Shown here one piece after another: positions 1 to 14,689 of a stretch of DNA of 64,000 nucleotides; position 1 is the stretch's first letter; each line of letters begins with the position of its first letter. The position numbers were made by a program, and so were the translations under genes. The notes under the pieces are model-generated. The model was not told the DNA's origin. It did no database searches and saw nothing but the letters and a program-made list of their open reading frames with translations. The DNA is from Lagopus muta (taxonomy: Eukaryota > Chordata > Aves > Galliformes > Phasianidae): assembly GCF_023343835.1 (NCBI RefSeq), contig NC_064439.1:22818933-22882932 (forward strand), written 5' to 3'.

Positions 1-1947
1 AGATATTTCTCATCTGGTTTTGACCTTCACTTATTCACACACAACAAAAACTAGCTGCAGTGTTTCTTGAACATCTGAAAGGCACCAAGAAATGTAGCTG
101 TGGTGGGGACATTTTACAGAGGGCACAAAGAATGCCAGACAGCTGGAGAAATTCCTATGCACCACAATGATTACAGCTGTGGTCAGGCTGCCTCCTGGAG
201 TTTCCTGTGCCCAAGGTCAGATTTTGCAAGGTGCTTAGGTCAGTTTTTCCTGAAGTCAGCACCTATCACAGATGCACCTCTCAGAAAGTTGCATCTTGTC
301 TGGTCATACAGTTAACCTGAACAGATATTGCTGAACACATCTGCAGCGTGCTTGGAAAAATGGATGGCGATGGTACTTTGGAAATATGACTGAAATGGAT
401 TTATTTACATACATCAAAGCAATATCTGGGAGTGCGAGGGTGGAAAAGGACTCCCTGCACTGTTCTGTAGTTACAGTGCAAAATGATGGATACTGGTTGA
501 GGAAGCTTAAAATTTGGATGACATTTCTGTGAGTTATTTGTAAACTTAATTTTTAACTGGTAGTTGCACAGTGCAGTGAATTCATTGGCTGTTCAGGTAA
601 GAGCAGATAACCAGGTAGTTGTTCTAGGTCAACCAGACCTAGCAGCGCTGATCCTGAAATAATTACTACAGTGCTGAGATCCCATTAAATGAGCTCCAAT
701 TCATAGCTAGAGAAATGTGATTAAAAGGCTTCTTTTTCACAGCTGGCTTGCCCTTGGGCACAGGAGAAGTGGCATGCAGTTATCTGTATTTGTCTGCACA
801 GACATCCTGCAGACATTTCTTTCAAGTTGCAGAAGTTCTTTATTTTCTTTGGAAAGAAGGTTAGGAAAACATTAAAATCCCCAGGGCCAGGAAAAATGTG
901 TAGGCATGAAAAAATTTTAAGTAACTTCATGTTGATTAAAAATTGATTAAGTCAAAGTAAGTAAAAAAAAGAACCTATAAGGAAACAAAAGCTTGAGATT
1001 GATTTCATGCTGTCCAGAACCTGCTATTTGAAAAAGGGTGTAGTGTCCATGGTGTGCAGCTGGCATTGGTCTGTACATACATTGTGGAACAGTATCCTTA
1101 CTGTCTGTGTAATGTAATGATCCTGTTCCCTGCACTATCAAGGGTAAGATTTCCAATAACCTTTGTAGTTTAGGATCCAGACACTGGAATGGCATGGAGA
1201 AAAATACACTGACTGGATGAACCTAGGTTCCCAAAGTGATTCTTCACCATTTCCTGAGGCATATCATTCTCTTAACACTATGCTACAGAACACATTATCC
1301 CCAGTCAGCATGGATGTATGCTTCATGTTATCCAAAAACCATTAGTTAAAAACATTACTGCAAAAACATATGTTTCTCCCATGCATATTGTTTTTTGTGC
1401 AATCAAACTGCTACATAAAGAAAAGGAACCACTCAAAACATGTTTTGACACAGAGCTGATCAGCACTCCAGGATTTATTATTCCTCACCTAAAAATGAAC
1501 TGAAAGGCAAAAATCTTGCAAACATGAACTGATAAGCACTGTGCATGTAGAATTCTCTTTGACAAACAGTTCATTCTATATGGAGAAAAATGTCTAAGAA
1601 ATCAGAAGAATAAAGCTACTGGATAAAATATGCATATGACTGATAATGAATGTATGCGTAGTTGGTGTGATGGGGTGGGTGGTGAATTTTACACAGCAGC
1701 ATAGAAAAACACAGATAAAACACGTCCCGTCTGGTTTCAGTCTGTCACTTCACCTACCACTAATGGTATGCAGGACTTCCATCCACCTTCTTTGCACATT
1801 AATTGATGAAACATGCCAAAGGTTGTGATGTTCAACTAGAAATGAGTTACAAGAAACCTAAGATTTAAACTCATTTGAATTTGTCTTAATGTGAAAAGAA
1901 TGGCCTTATTTCTACAAACATCTATTGTAAAGTTGTATCAAATGATC
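1..1947. other. Intergenic DNA, nothing recognised
   Basis: AT-rich sequence with only short random reading frames (all under 100 codons, none with a recognisable domain). I see no exon-like conserved protein text, no RNA gene and no clear repeat family. Confidence 0.5.
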
Positions 1948-2105
1948 CATACAATCATAGAATCCTTAGAGTTGAAAGGGTCCTTTAAAGATTATTTAGT
2001 CCATCATCCCTGCAATGACCAGGGATATCCACAGCTAGATCAGGTTGTTCAGAGCCCCAACCAGCCTGACTGTGAATGTCTCCAGAGACATGTCTCCAGG
2101 GACCG
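1948..2105 (-). mobile_element. Old CR1 LINE 3'-end fragment
   Basis: The plus strand starts with an 'ACAATCATAGAATCC' tail-like string, then diverged CR1 3' text: 'GTTGAAAGGGTCCTTTAAAG', 'AGTCCATCATCCCTGCAATG', and 'CAGGTTGTTCAGAGCCCCAA'. This is the order expected for the 3' end of a CR1 element inserted in minus orientation, with the 3' tail at the low coordinate. Divergence is high and only the terminal part survives, as is usual for 5'-truncated CR1 copies. Confidence 0.75.
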
Positions 2106-2189
2106 AGTGACTGAAGACTGTTTGATAGAGCAGATTCTCAGCGATAAAATAATATTTTTTCAGCATAGTCACCATCATTAGCTATGCAC

Positions 2190-2607
2190 TTTCACCAGTG
2201 ATGAGCAAGAGCAGTCATACTTCACTTGTTAAAATCTTCATGGCTGTCCAGAATGTGGCTTATCTTTCATGTTGCTGTCATGACTGTGAAATGCACCACC
2301 CACCACCTCACTGACCTCACATCCACTGTTTGGTCTCTACAAATGTTCAACAAACATCAATGAACATCAAAAGATGCCATTTTTTCCACATGGAGGAACT
2401 CAATTTCACACCTTTGCCTAATCTGCACTTCCACATCAGACGCCATTCTGTCAGACTGTCCCTCTGCTGCCATCTGTTGCACAGTAAAAAGATGTAAGGG
2501 AAAGTTTGTGGGAGGGTTTAACCTCTACTGCCATCAAACTGACATCTGCCTCTGATGTCACAGGCCAACATAATAAAATAGAAGGCATTACTTTTGGAGC
2601 AGCCTTC
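2190..2607 (-). mobile_element. Mariner-type DNA transposon remnant (Galluhop-like)
   Basis: The right end (about 2575-2607) reads 'AGGCATTACTTTTGGAGCAG'. Its reverse complement is the 'CTGCTCCAAAAGTAATGCCT' terminus typical of avian mariner (Galluhop/Mariner1_GG-type) elements. Inside, the succession 'CTCTGCTGCCATCTGTTGCA', 'ACTGACATCTGCCTCTGATG' and 'CACCACCCACCACCTCACTG' matches my memory of the 5' part of that family read on the minus strand. The leftmost part on the minus strand gives degenerate transposase text (like M-K-D-K-P-H-S-G, with stops). Only the 5' end remains; the second terminal repeat was not found. The left boundary is approximate. Confidence 0.65.
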
Positions 2608-5600
2608 ACATAAAAGAGATCCTAAAATACCTTAAAGGTAGCAGTAACATGCCTAAGGGTGCCTTTAGGTGAAATTAATCCCATCTGTGGCATGAGATAC
2701 TTTAAAAAAGATTGAGCATACAGGAGAGCATGAACACAAAGTTGCTCCAGGCTGTCTGAGGATCAAAAGAAGAATCCACATTTGTTTATGTTACCAGAAG
2801 ACTGAAAAATAACTTGCTTAGAACAATGAAGAAAGAAAACAACAAAGGTAAAATCTGGTGGTAGATAAACAGGGATCAAACTACCACGGGAAAATGGAGA
2901 AATCTCTCATCTGAAGAACAACAGGATATACCTCCTTATCTGAATAGAAGACAGAGCACAGCAGTGAATGAAAGTAGAGTGACGGTCTGTGATGTACTGT
3001 TTAAATTGGATGACCCAGTGATTCCCTGTGACCTTATCCTTGATGAGACAATGAGCTGATCAGTTTAACTATGGGGGAGATAACTTCTTCAGGTAGAAAT
3101 GCTCCCAGGGGAGAAATGCCTCCCAACGAAGGCATGCTTACTGGCAAATAAAGTTAGTTAAAACAAGTTGCAAAAAGGTATCATTTAACACATGATGTAG
3201 TGTTTAATACACCTGAGTTAATATCAGCTGGGTTTTTGTTTGTTTGTTTGTTTTTTCCCTATAAATTTAACAGTTTTTTGCAGGTCTGCTTTCTGGCACA
3301 AACTGGGCTTTAGTACAAGCCTTATAAAAGCTGAAAGAAAAAAAGATTATGAGCGTTTTATAGAATGCAAGCATAAGGCAAGTAACAATAAAAGGCAGAT
3401 GACTTCAGCACTGGTTGTCTTGACAAAATAGTTATGGCTAGTGACACCATGACTACAGTTTTGTGTGTTGTTAATGCATGAAATAATGTAGTAGCAAGGC
3501 ACAGTTTAGCCAAGTGTGCCGAGAGAACTGCATCTGCACCTCCTCGGGATTGTTTTGTTACAAAGGAAGTTATGTGCATGTCCACACAGACTTCCACACT
3601 GGGTTGAAGCCTATGCCTGCTTGTTTCCCACCCTTGAAATAGGGCAGTTCAATTGAACTGGTTGCTTTACTGTTAAGATGAATCTCCAGAAATCAGCTCT
3701 CACTAAGAAAGTGTAGCAAGCCATATTAACAACCACTCTTCTCAATAAAACATTAAGAACATTTAGGTAGAAAAACAACAACAAAAAAAACAGAAAAGAT
3801 CTGCAGCAGTATGTTTGATTGTATGTACTCAGGGTCCTCTGAAATATGAAATAGATCAGGAACTGCATGCCTAAAATATCATCAGCACAGAGTGAGCCAC
3901 TTACCCCTGTCACTGCCTCAAAACTTGAGCAAAGTTCTGGTAACAGGGAACTAAAATTTCAGCAGTGAGAACAACTAGAAGAAAACGCATCTGAATGTGA
4001 CATGTATATCAATTTACTCTTAATAGATTGCAGCTCCTAACACATATCTTTTTTAGAACTCACAGATCAGTTTAGGAAATTTTAAAAACACTGATGAGGT
4101 GGAATCACAATGGTAGCAGTAACTGTTTGACACTTTATTTAGTGCAGCAAAGTATCCTACAAGCACTGGCACGCTTGCTTTTTAAATGGGTTTGCAAATG
4201 ATGAAAAATAAACTAATTGAAGGAGAACTGCAGATTTTTTTTTAATTAATCAATCTTGTTCTAAAATACACAGGTGAATGTTAATGAAAGAGCTAGTCAG
4301 AAAATAAAATCCTCCATACCAAGTTACATTAACCTACAGCTTTCACATTTTTTTCTCAGCCCACAGAGTTCAGTCCTCAATGCTTTGCTAGCCTGAGCAA
4401 GCTGACCTCTCGCTTCATTCTGGTCCGTGCTAGTTCTCCTGTGCATCTATGCCATTTAGAGTTTTTCTGTATGTGGATGAGCACAGCTGTACTCAGCTTT
4501 CCCAGTGCTGAATGGCTGCTAAACAGAGAACTGACCATGGATGACAGAGCTCACTAGCTAGGGTGGGTGCAGGACACTGCGTAAATACCACAAGCAAGCG
4601 AAGCTCTTCTTTAAAGGGCTTGTGTAGCTGAGATGGATAAAAAGTGCAATGTCATACGGAAGATCTTCACCAGGGTGAGGTAAAAGCTGAGGAATAATAC
4701 TGAAAAACATTTCAGGGTCTCAAGTAGATTTGTTGTAAGGGTTTCAAATGTTGAAGCTGATTAGGCACATACATCTTGTCAATTACTGTAGGAGCTGGGT
4801 TTCTCTTCTGCCAATTGCAAACCCACAGATTTTGATTAATAGCAACCCAGGCAGTCTCTGAGGTGGCAGACAAGGAGATGAGTTCCTCAGCCTTCATACC
4901 ATTTTCACCTGCTTCCTTGTCACACTACTCTGGGATAGCAGAGCACAACAGCCACACATTATCAATATTACAGAGACAAGTGTAATGCCAACTGATTTGA
5001 CTCCTTAAAACATGAGTTCTTCTGTCGGGGAAAGCCTCTCCTGAAAGTTAACATGACCTGCTGTGATGCTGTAAATGGCTGACAAAGAGCTAGGCTCCAA
5101 GCTGGTTAGTTAACCTCCTAGGCACAAACACACCCTATTTCTCTAGAGATACTGATACCCCCTCTCATGACAGGGCCAGCATCTGTTAGCTCTAGCAATG
5201 TGAGTTTTAAAAAACCTGTGCAAACCATCACCAGCTCTCCAGAGTTTCCTGAATTTTCAGGAAAATTCTCTGCGATATCTATCATTTCCAGACTTGTGTT
5301 CATCTGGATACATATCAGGAGTAGCTAAAGTGACTTGAAATTCATGGGGGGAGGAAACTGCACCTTAATAATACAGTGCTAACAGTATTAAAACGAGTAA
5401 GCTGCCAACAGTTAATGCAACATTTACAAATGTCTTTGCTGGTTTTATCCAAGTTGTACCCTCATCCAGCTAGTGAAAATGCTGTAACCTCCCATTCAGA
5501 CCTTCCCCTCCAGCCCTTACTAATTCCTACATTTTTCTCATTCCTCTGCTGCAATGTTAGTGCGCTTACTGAAGTGTGGGTACCTAACTCGAGGTCCAGC

Positions 5601-8600
5601 TGCTACTGTTTGTGAGCCAATAGGACTGTGCATATTTTTGAAACACTGAAGCTGCTGTTATTGCAGAAAGTAAATGTGTTACCCCGATAATGAACGGCCA
5701 GCTGGCTGACCAGTTTTTGCTTATGTACAGTCAACATCTATTGTTCTTCCCTTTGCACTGTTCTGAGAGATTCATCACAGATCAGTGTCCTGACAGAAAA
5801 CTTCTCTCAGTCCAGAACTCACAGGAACCCTTAGATTCTTCTTTCTCATTGGATCTTACAAGAAAACAATAGTAAAGGATGTAATACTGTCTGACCTAAA
5901 GAAATTTATTAGAGATATTCTGTATAGGATTTAAATAGATATTTATAAAACAAGACAAACTTCAAGAACAGAAACATTTTATGTTAATCTATATAACTAC
6001 AGATCAGCACATAAGCCAAAACAAATGTGGTGAGCTGTAGATGAAATACTCCAGCTTTTGTTTAAGCTGTCTTTTAACGTCTTAAAAAGACATTTATGTT
6101 GTGGTACGTTTCCTGGACTGAATATCTATGTTATATAAAGGCCACTGAAGTTCTCCCTTCCCCCTTCTGCTTACAGTCTTTAAGTTTACATCAGTCGTCA
6201 TCCACCCAAACACGAAAAGCCATTTCTAAATGTTTTTCACTCAGTGTTTTCTCTATCTGTAGAAGTCAACAAAAGAAAAAAAAAAGTATAAAAGAATTTA
6301 ATGAAATTTTATCAAGCATGAAATGGTGTTTTAACAAAACAGGGGGATTTGCTGAAGTAATGTTTCAGTAAGGAAGGAAATACCATTGACTTTATTACAG
6401 CTGCCTAATGTTTTCCACGAACTGCAGAAAATAATTCATTGTATCTTAGTGACCTACAATAACAGCTGACTGCTTGCACTTGATGGAAATGTGATTTGCG
6501 TCTACTGAAAATTAACTATTTAACTTCTCCATGTTGTTCTCTTTGGATACACGTTGATTTCCATTGCATTCTGTTTTGAACTATTTCTTGAGATGCAAAC
6601 TCCAGTAAACACAAACATCAATGGCTATGCAGTGTTCTACCACGAAGGAAGAAAAACACGGGCAAACAGCGTGTCAGCTGCAAGAGACTGCACTTAGATG
6701 AGGCCTCTTCTTTCTAAGACATTTTACCTAGAAGATTCAGTAACATGGCAAAGGAACACTTCAGACTGCTGTATGTGGGCACACTCATGTATGTTCAGCA
6801 GAAAGTTCCACGGTGAGAGAGATAGAGGAGATGCTGAGCCGGTGCAGATTTGGGGCTGGATTGGATGAAGTGACAATGTCAAGGGAAAAGTAATATCTTG
6901 CCTATGTAGTCTGAAGAAAAATGAGTGGAGCTGAGGCAGGGAAAAATGGGAACAAAATCTCTGTCTTTTGAGACTTGTCAGAAGATTTACTCCCACTGTA
7001 ATCACTGCCTCTGAGAAACAGGAGACGGACGCAAGCTGTTCTGCTGCAAATGCTGTGCTGACAGTCCAACATACCTCATATTCTCTATGCAATACCATCC
7101 CTTCTTTACATAATTTATAGAATATATTTTATCCTTGCTTAATAAGAGCATCTAGATTTTGTACGCACATCTGTGCAGGTACGTGTGTATATACTGTACC
7201 AACCCCCATCTTGAAAAACTATGTATGTAGGCACATCATATATTCAATATCTGTGAACGTATGCATCTACGTTGCACATCTATACAATCGCTAACAGATA
7301 GCAGTGCTGTTCGGTAGGGAAGAAGAATATGACCTGGGATCTCATGCAAATTTTACTTCAATAGAAGGTGACCTGGGATCCCTTATGCTCATTCAGAGTA
7401 AAAAAGAATGAACATTTCACCTTCAAATTTGACTGGCAGTGAACGCCTCCTTAATTTGTATGAAAAATAGGTATGCATCTACTATGAGCTTAGCTGCATT
7501 CAGAACATGAAGAGGACTCTTTTCTCACACTTGAAAAACAGCTGTGCACACTTGAACCATGCTGTCTGTTTTTTTTCTAGTCTTACTTATTCAAATTAAC
7601 ATAACTGTCATGAATTCAGAATTACTTCCACTGAAGTAATGAAAGCACACAGAGGTAAAACTAGTGCAAGGAGACTCTGGAGTCTCAATTCTGCAATTCC
7701 CCACTGCTATGATTATTTCAAGTGTAAATCGAAGGACTACTTCACACAACTGAAATGAAACAAAACAGTAAGCAGCAAAACATTAAAAGGGTACTGAAAA
7801 TGGACAATAGCCTTTTTAAATGGGTTGAAATACTCTGTTGTTAAAACGGCTTTAGAAGTCGACACCTCCACTTTGTGTGATTGTCAGAAACTCACATAGA
7901 GAGCACTGAAATTACTCTGCAGCAAAGAAGCAGGCTTCCCACTTACAGAAAGCACGATGGCATGGATGCCTAGATACCACTTGTTGAAACATGAAAATTG
8001 GTTGCATTTATGCACATAAAGATGAAATTAGACTCAACAAATGACTGAACTATCAAAGTGAGAAGGAACCTGTAGCTGACAAACCATGACAAGTTCATAC
8101 AATGAAAAGTTTGACTCTTCTGACATTGGGAGGACATTCAACAAAGTTCCTTGAGACTGTAATGTGCTTTGTTGGGCTTTTTGTTTATTTTATCCTTGCT
8201 TTCTGTCAGAAGAAAACGATTAGCATGGACTGCAAGCGGTCTTAATGCCTCCAAGAGTCAATTATATTAATTTCTATTCTATGAAAAAAAGCTTATATCT
8301 GTATAGACCTCCATTTTACCTTTTTAGGCATTTAAAAGAACGAGAAGAAGTTATGTAAATTTTGATAAACAGGTTGAGAACACTGGTGGTATATTTATAG
8401 TGAAAATCAAACTCTATAGAAGAACAGTCATTGTTTAGAGTTGTGTCACAACTGGCCATTCAGATGAGTGCATCCCACGGAGAGCTTATATGGTTCTTAA
8501 AACCTGAGGGTGGGAATCTCTGACAGACAGCCTCTTGCTCAAGTTCATAGGAAGCTCTCATATGATGCAAACCACTTCATTAAAAAAAAAAACACTGCAA

Positions 8601-11600
8601 AGATTTCTGTCTCAGTGGGCATTCCAATAGCATGCTTCAGACATTCATTGCATAGCTGACATCACTTCCACTGATACTCATTCTCTAATATTAATTTCAT
8701 TGGATATACTCTTCGGGATATAAGAAGTAAAATATAGCTAATAAATGGCTTTTCCTACACCGTCATCTTCTCTATGTCACCTTTGTTTCCCCTTCTCACT
8801 AACTAAGCCACCCTTGAAATTTTTAGTCCCTCTCTGCACTGGAATTTTTCTTTGCCCTAGTAAGGATTAGTTAGAAAGCAATAGTAAAATTATATTTGCC
8901 ATGTTCTTTTTGTCCTCATGTGACCCTAACAGTGAGGTTAAGGAAATGTAATTGGCCCTACGGGGCATCCAAACGTTTACAGTAAAGTTCTCAATGCTTT
9001 TCTTAGAGTGACATAATGTACTGCAGAATTTCATATTTTAATATTATTCAAAAAAAAGCCTTACTGAAAAAGTGCACTGAAAAACCTGCACAAAGATTAG
9101 GAATGGTCAAACATTATAACATCAGGAGATAATTAATTCAAATTTTAGTACATGGGAACACATGGACAGAGAAAGTTAATTGTATTTCTCAGTCTCTTTT
9201 TTTTAGTGTGTGCATCTCCTATTTTGAGTCTGCCCTGATTCATAGTGAGAGCCAACAATGCCAAATGACAGTGAGTGAAGCTATGAACAAAACAAACCTC
9301 TGGATGGGCAACCTCATGCCCACTGACACCTATCTGAGGACACACAAGGGTCCAGCTACACAGCGAGTGCTGGGAGACAGAGGTAAGGATCCACAGATCT
9401 ACACAGTGCTTCAGCTAAACCTTTGAGTCTCCATGAGTAGTTCAAGTCGGAAGAACCAGTTCATCTAAAGAGTGACATTTCTTCAACATGTAGAGAAACC
9501 GACACATCCTGTTTACTCATACATAGACACAGAGGTGCTACTGGAGGAATTTGGAGGCAGGGAGGCACTACGGTCCTCATTCTTTTATATATCATTTACA
9601 TCCGATCGTGATCACAACATGATGTAATTCTGTTCCTGAGGGCACCAAAACAGAACTGAAGTAAATACTGTCACATCACATAGCCTTATCACTGCTCAGG
9701 ACCAAAGGAATAAGGAATCAATCCCACAACCTTTTGTAGTTGTATGTTTGCAAAGCATTATTTAAATCATATAACATAAATTTCTTTCTCTTTCTTTTCT
9801 TCTTTCTTCCTTTTTCTTTTCCCCGAAAGGAGACAAGAGCACCTTCCAATCACACAAGTAGCATCTTGCATACTTTTTCATTTGATTGTGTATACACTGT
9901 CCAAAAGCGTCTGTAGTAGATGTATTCTCTTTTACTTATCAAGATAATAGTTCTTAAATATGATTCAGAAAACAAGATAGTTAACTTAGTGTGCATTCTT
10001 CCAAATTACAGCCATTCTTAAATACAACCTTGCAAGCTGAGGGATTATCTTTTAATTAATTTACCCTTGAGTGCACCAAAGTAAGAGCAAGTGTATGGGA
10101 ACTGCTAAATCATGGCCTGAACCTCTGATTGACCACCTGAGGCAAGCACTGAGTCAGCCATGGGAGCACAGGTGAAGGCAATTCTCCTGTGCTACCAGAA
10201 GGGATGGAGCCTGGCTGCACCTCTCCTAGATCCCATTTAAGTGCTGACTGCCATCAAGGAAGGATCTCTTCCTAGAAGATGAAGGATATTGCGAGCCTTC
10301 AACATTGGAAGGCATTTTCCATTTATTATTTTCCTGCTGTGATAATCTTAGCCTCAAACTCTGTACGTCAATTGATTTTGCTCCTCTGTACACTTATTGA
10401 TTGTACAGCAAGCAAGGGATGTAAAATCAGCCCCTGGAGTGTTCTGGATGTTTAAAATGAATTTAATCAATTGTTGCAATACAATCTCATTTTAGTGTGC
10501 TTTTCAGTATCTGATACATCAATATTTTCTTATCATGGCTTCTTAACAGTTTCTAGATATGCCTCTTCAGCAGATTTAGATGTATGTAACTTCAGCTATG
10601 TCAATTACTATTACTGTATTGTAGGTGTGTAGCAAAATGCACCTCTAGTGTTTTGTGTGGTAAGTCTTTAGTAAGGTGCCAGTTATTCTGTCCAGTGCAG
10701 AAATCTAAAGGGGACTGGTGAATGGAAACCACGTGGAACACTCTAATGAAAGAGTTAAGATTGGAAACCCTCCAAAATATAAAAGCATTACTACAATACT
10801 ACTATATTACAAAAAAGAATTCCGTAAATAGCATGTGGTAATATGCTGAACTAACTGATCATCAATTAAAAAGTGCACTTGTACTTGTTAAATGTACACA
10901 TACAATGAGACAGCTTGCTTGCCAGGTGCTTTTGCTTTCTTCTTTTCTAAAAATCTTTGTGAAACAGCAGAGATAAATCCACGCCTTGATCACCACACTA
11001 ACTGCCGAATGACACAAGCCGTTGCAACTGCAATATTTGGTGCTGAGCTCATATTATATTCTTCAAGCCCTAGCGAAAAGGAATTTGCAGTAGACGCCTG
11101 ATAGGGAAGCTGGAGTCTCTCAGAGGTTTACCTGTACTGTAGCTTTCATGTCTGACCTCAAGAAATACTTTTCTGTAGTGTCTGTCAGGTTACGAAGGAT
11201 GTGCTGCCATTTCAACCCCTGTCAGCCCATGGAATGGATACAGGCAAGAAGGACATCTCTTTCACAGGCTAAAAGAGCTCAGTGTATGTATCTTGCTAGA
11301 AGCTGATGCAAGCAGTTCCTGGAATGGTGAGACAGCTCATCTGTAATTTGCTTTTTCTTTAGTCCCACAGCTGCAACAGCAGTGGGCACTGGAGCCAGAT
11401 GAGTGTAAAGAGACTTTGCTAAAGGCTGGCCAGGAAGCTAAGCCACAGGCAGAGACACTGGTACATAAAATACATTCCAGTGGTTGGCATCTGGGCCCTG
11501 CAGCTGCCAAGCACACCCAGTGTGTGGCCATGGGTGTTGGCTTCAAAACTAGAACATTTTGAGGAGGAGGCTGACAACCAGTAACCAGAGAAGGCAGTGC

Positions 11601-14600
11601 CAAGTTACCACAGAAATTACATTCAAGTGCCAATTTGCTTGCTATTTCAAAAGGCAAAATTTTATCTCCTAAGTATTGTTTTGAACATACCCCTGTGACA
11701 GTTAACAGGAATACGCTGATATTTGCTAGCGAGAGGAGGGTAAAAGCCTTATATAAGTGAAATTATGTTTCTTAGGGCACTGGTTAACAAAACAAAACCA
11801 TACCCATTATACTTCTCCTTAATTAATGTACATGTTTCCTTAGAGACCACAGCTCTGTTGGGGGACACAAGTCTGATGTATTTCTTTCCAAGAAACAGCA
11901 TAGGGAGAGTTTTATAAAACAAAGATAGAGGTAAAATGAAAGATATGCAACAAGGCTGAGTAAGTTTCAGCTCCAAAGGCAGGCTTTATATGCTGCTAAT
12001 ACATGAGCAGGTCAGAGCATCATGTAAAAAAAGAAAAGCTATATTTAATCTTCAGAACATACCAACAGGGATCACACGGTTAGAGTATTTTATATCTAAA
12101 GAGATGCATGCTACAGAGTCACAAACTGTCTTCAACTGTGTATCCATCTCTTTTTGCTGGGGATCATGTCACAAGAGGTGACTGCACTTCTGTTAGGAGT
12201 AAGTAGGGTCAGTGTATATGCAGAATCTTTGCCTGCCTTCTGGGATAGTTACCTTTGAAAAACAAAAGGATGGAGGTATATGGAAAACACTTGAGTCACG
12301 TATGAGAAAAACATCAGCTAATTTACCCACTGGAACACATGTAAATCAGCCAAAGGGATTATTGTTTTAAACACAGCATTCATTTCCTTTGAACAGTTCT
12401 TGAGTGCACTGCTCCTGCACAGCTCTGCAGTCTCTTTTTCCCCGAGCCCCAAAGCAGTACTGGAGTGCAGTGCTTCTCTGAAGTGGAGCTTTCTAAAAAC
12501 GTTATAGCAAGATCCCATCTCAAAGTCTCTCACAGACCTCCCACCAAATCTTCTCACTTCCTAGCATCTGCAAATTCAGTCAAGAATCTGAGCATGAATC
12601 AATGGTTTTCTCTGGCTCAGTAATCATTCCCAATAATGATTTTTGTCATTGAAACTTCAGCACCAGTTCTGCTGAAGATTTACGGGCCAGAATGGAATCC
12701 AGCATTCTGGCCATTAATTATCTTAGCTTTAGTGCTAAAAAAAAAAAAAAAACAAACACCCAAGCAAACAAAAACAGAAAAACAACACAGTGAAACTAGC
12801 AAAGCCACTTAATTAAGCAGATGTAACTTTACAACCTCTTGGGATTTAATTGAGAAAGACAACACAGACACAACCATTTGAAGTACATATATATATATAG
12901 CTCATATATCCTGCTTGCACTGCACATTAACTTGACTAAATAAAAACAAAACAATCAATCTCGTATTGGACCAGAAATTTGCCAACACCTCTCAGAAATC
13001 TACTCATAATTTTATTTTGAGATCCTATTTTTAAATGCCTATCTCATTCAAGATTATAAATTAGTGGTGAACTCAGCAGTTGAAATTGAAAGATGTACTA
13101 GTCTTCTTAGGTAACAGAAATGTTTCCTTAACCCAGTAGCAAAGTGAAAAGCAACTACCTTAAATCTTAGCTTAACTTGGTAAATATTTTTTTGAGTCTG
13201 AACATGGTCATTGCATACTAAGCGTTTCATCTTAATTTGTTTGTTATAAACAAGTTCACGTCAGTATAAAAAAGACACTGTTTATCACAGAAAACCTGTG
13301 AATTGCAATGGTAATGAGATGTTTTTCCTTTCCCTTCACTTTCCCTTCCCCGATCTCCTCCCTCAACTTGTCTTATTAGCTCACTATACATCTTAAGTTC
13401 TTGACATTTCATTTCATTCTCAAGAAGGGTGATTTCTCTTTCTATAGTGCTCATTTTGGTTCTCATGATACTTACCTTTTCATGATGACTTCAGGCTGAA
13501 GAAATTTAACCATAAATATCAGCTGTATTTTCTTGATCTGATGTAGAAACCACGCTTGCGAGGTTTGTTACAAATAGCTTAAACAGGCCTGACTTTAAAA
13601 CTTCATTTTGTTTCTGCTTTTAACAACATTCTCATTCTTGCCCTTTCTTGACCTTTTGGGAGAACACATCCATGTATCAACACGCAGCTCCCAAATGATC
13701 CCTGTGGCCACTGTGATCATCATTATCCTGAAGATTCCCACAGGCTGATCCCTATGGAAGTTTTACCAAGTATCTCAGCTGCTGGGGTCTCATGTTCCAC
13801 TGAATCAGTTCTCAGGAGGTGGTTATTCATTCACAGTATTGATGATATCTGAGGTATTCTCCTGTAACTCTTTGCATGTTTTGCCTCCTTGCAGGACACA
13901 CTTCTCATCACATACAAAGTGAATCCACCTTGATTGAATTTATAAAGTCAGCATGTGCTCTTATTCTCATTTCCCTAAGCTAAAAAACTTAAAACACAGG
14001 TATTACCACCGAAGGGGGTTGGAAACTATAAAGAGGATAGGTCTTCCTTTTTCCCTTCTTTCTCATTCCTCCTCATTATTACCACTATTAATTCATAACT
14101 CTTATTGCATTTCTTGCTGCTGTAGCTTGCTAGCCTTCTCTTCCACCCCTGCTGAAAGCCAGGCCTCTCCTGAGGCGGCCATAGCTGCACAGAAGGTAGT
14201 GCTACAGCCTAGCTCAGTCTCTGTTCAGACACAGCATCCAAAGTGCAGGCTCTGCAAGAACTGGTAGAGCCCTATAGGAAACAGCAAGTTTTTCATCTGG
14301 TGCTTTCAAGCAAAAGCAAAGAACACGCAAACGCATATGAAGAGGAAGTCAGAAGTTGTCTTGTGACATGTTACACAAACTGAAGGCTTGTAGTTCCAGT
14401 AGGCAAAAGGAAACTAAAAAAGCTTTCTGCAGCGCGGAGCCCCCAGAATTCTTGCAGCAAGGCCTTGTCGTGGCCAACGCTCCCCTCACTGTATGATGGC
14501 CGTGCTTCCAGATCAACCCCAAGTGACAAACTCCCGGTGCTGCAGGCACCCCTGAGCACGGGCAAGGCCCCTAGCAGAGCCCAGCGCTGCTCCTGCCATG

Positions 14601-14689
14601 CCTGGGACCCCAGGAGAGGAAGCACAACTCTTTTCACTCTGAATGCACTAACATTTCCCTCGTTCCCTTCCGGACCAGGCTCTGCAGAA
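2608..14689. other. Intergenic DNA with simple repeats only
   Basis: Twelve kilobases without a supported gene. Low-complexity stretches include a GTTT-rich run near 3238-3260, a pyrimidine-rich tract at about 9779-9826, an A16 run at 12737-12752 and a short (TA)n at about 12886-12898. Near 7331-7385 the 12-mer 'TGACCTGGGATC' occurs twice about 40 bp apart with a perfect octamer 'ATGCAAAT' between the copies, but a single small cluster like this is weak evidence for an enhancer. The ORFs present are short and show no family resemblance. Confidence 0.5.

Noticed and set aside
9208-9426. ORF followed by a donor-like CAGAGGTAAGG, exon-like in appearance
   Set aside because: No recognisable protein similarity, no matching partner exon, and an overlapping ORF on the other strand. 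Insufficient evidence.
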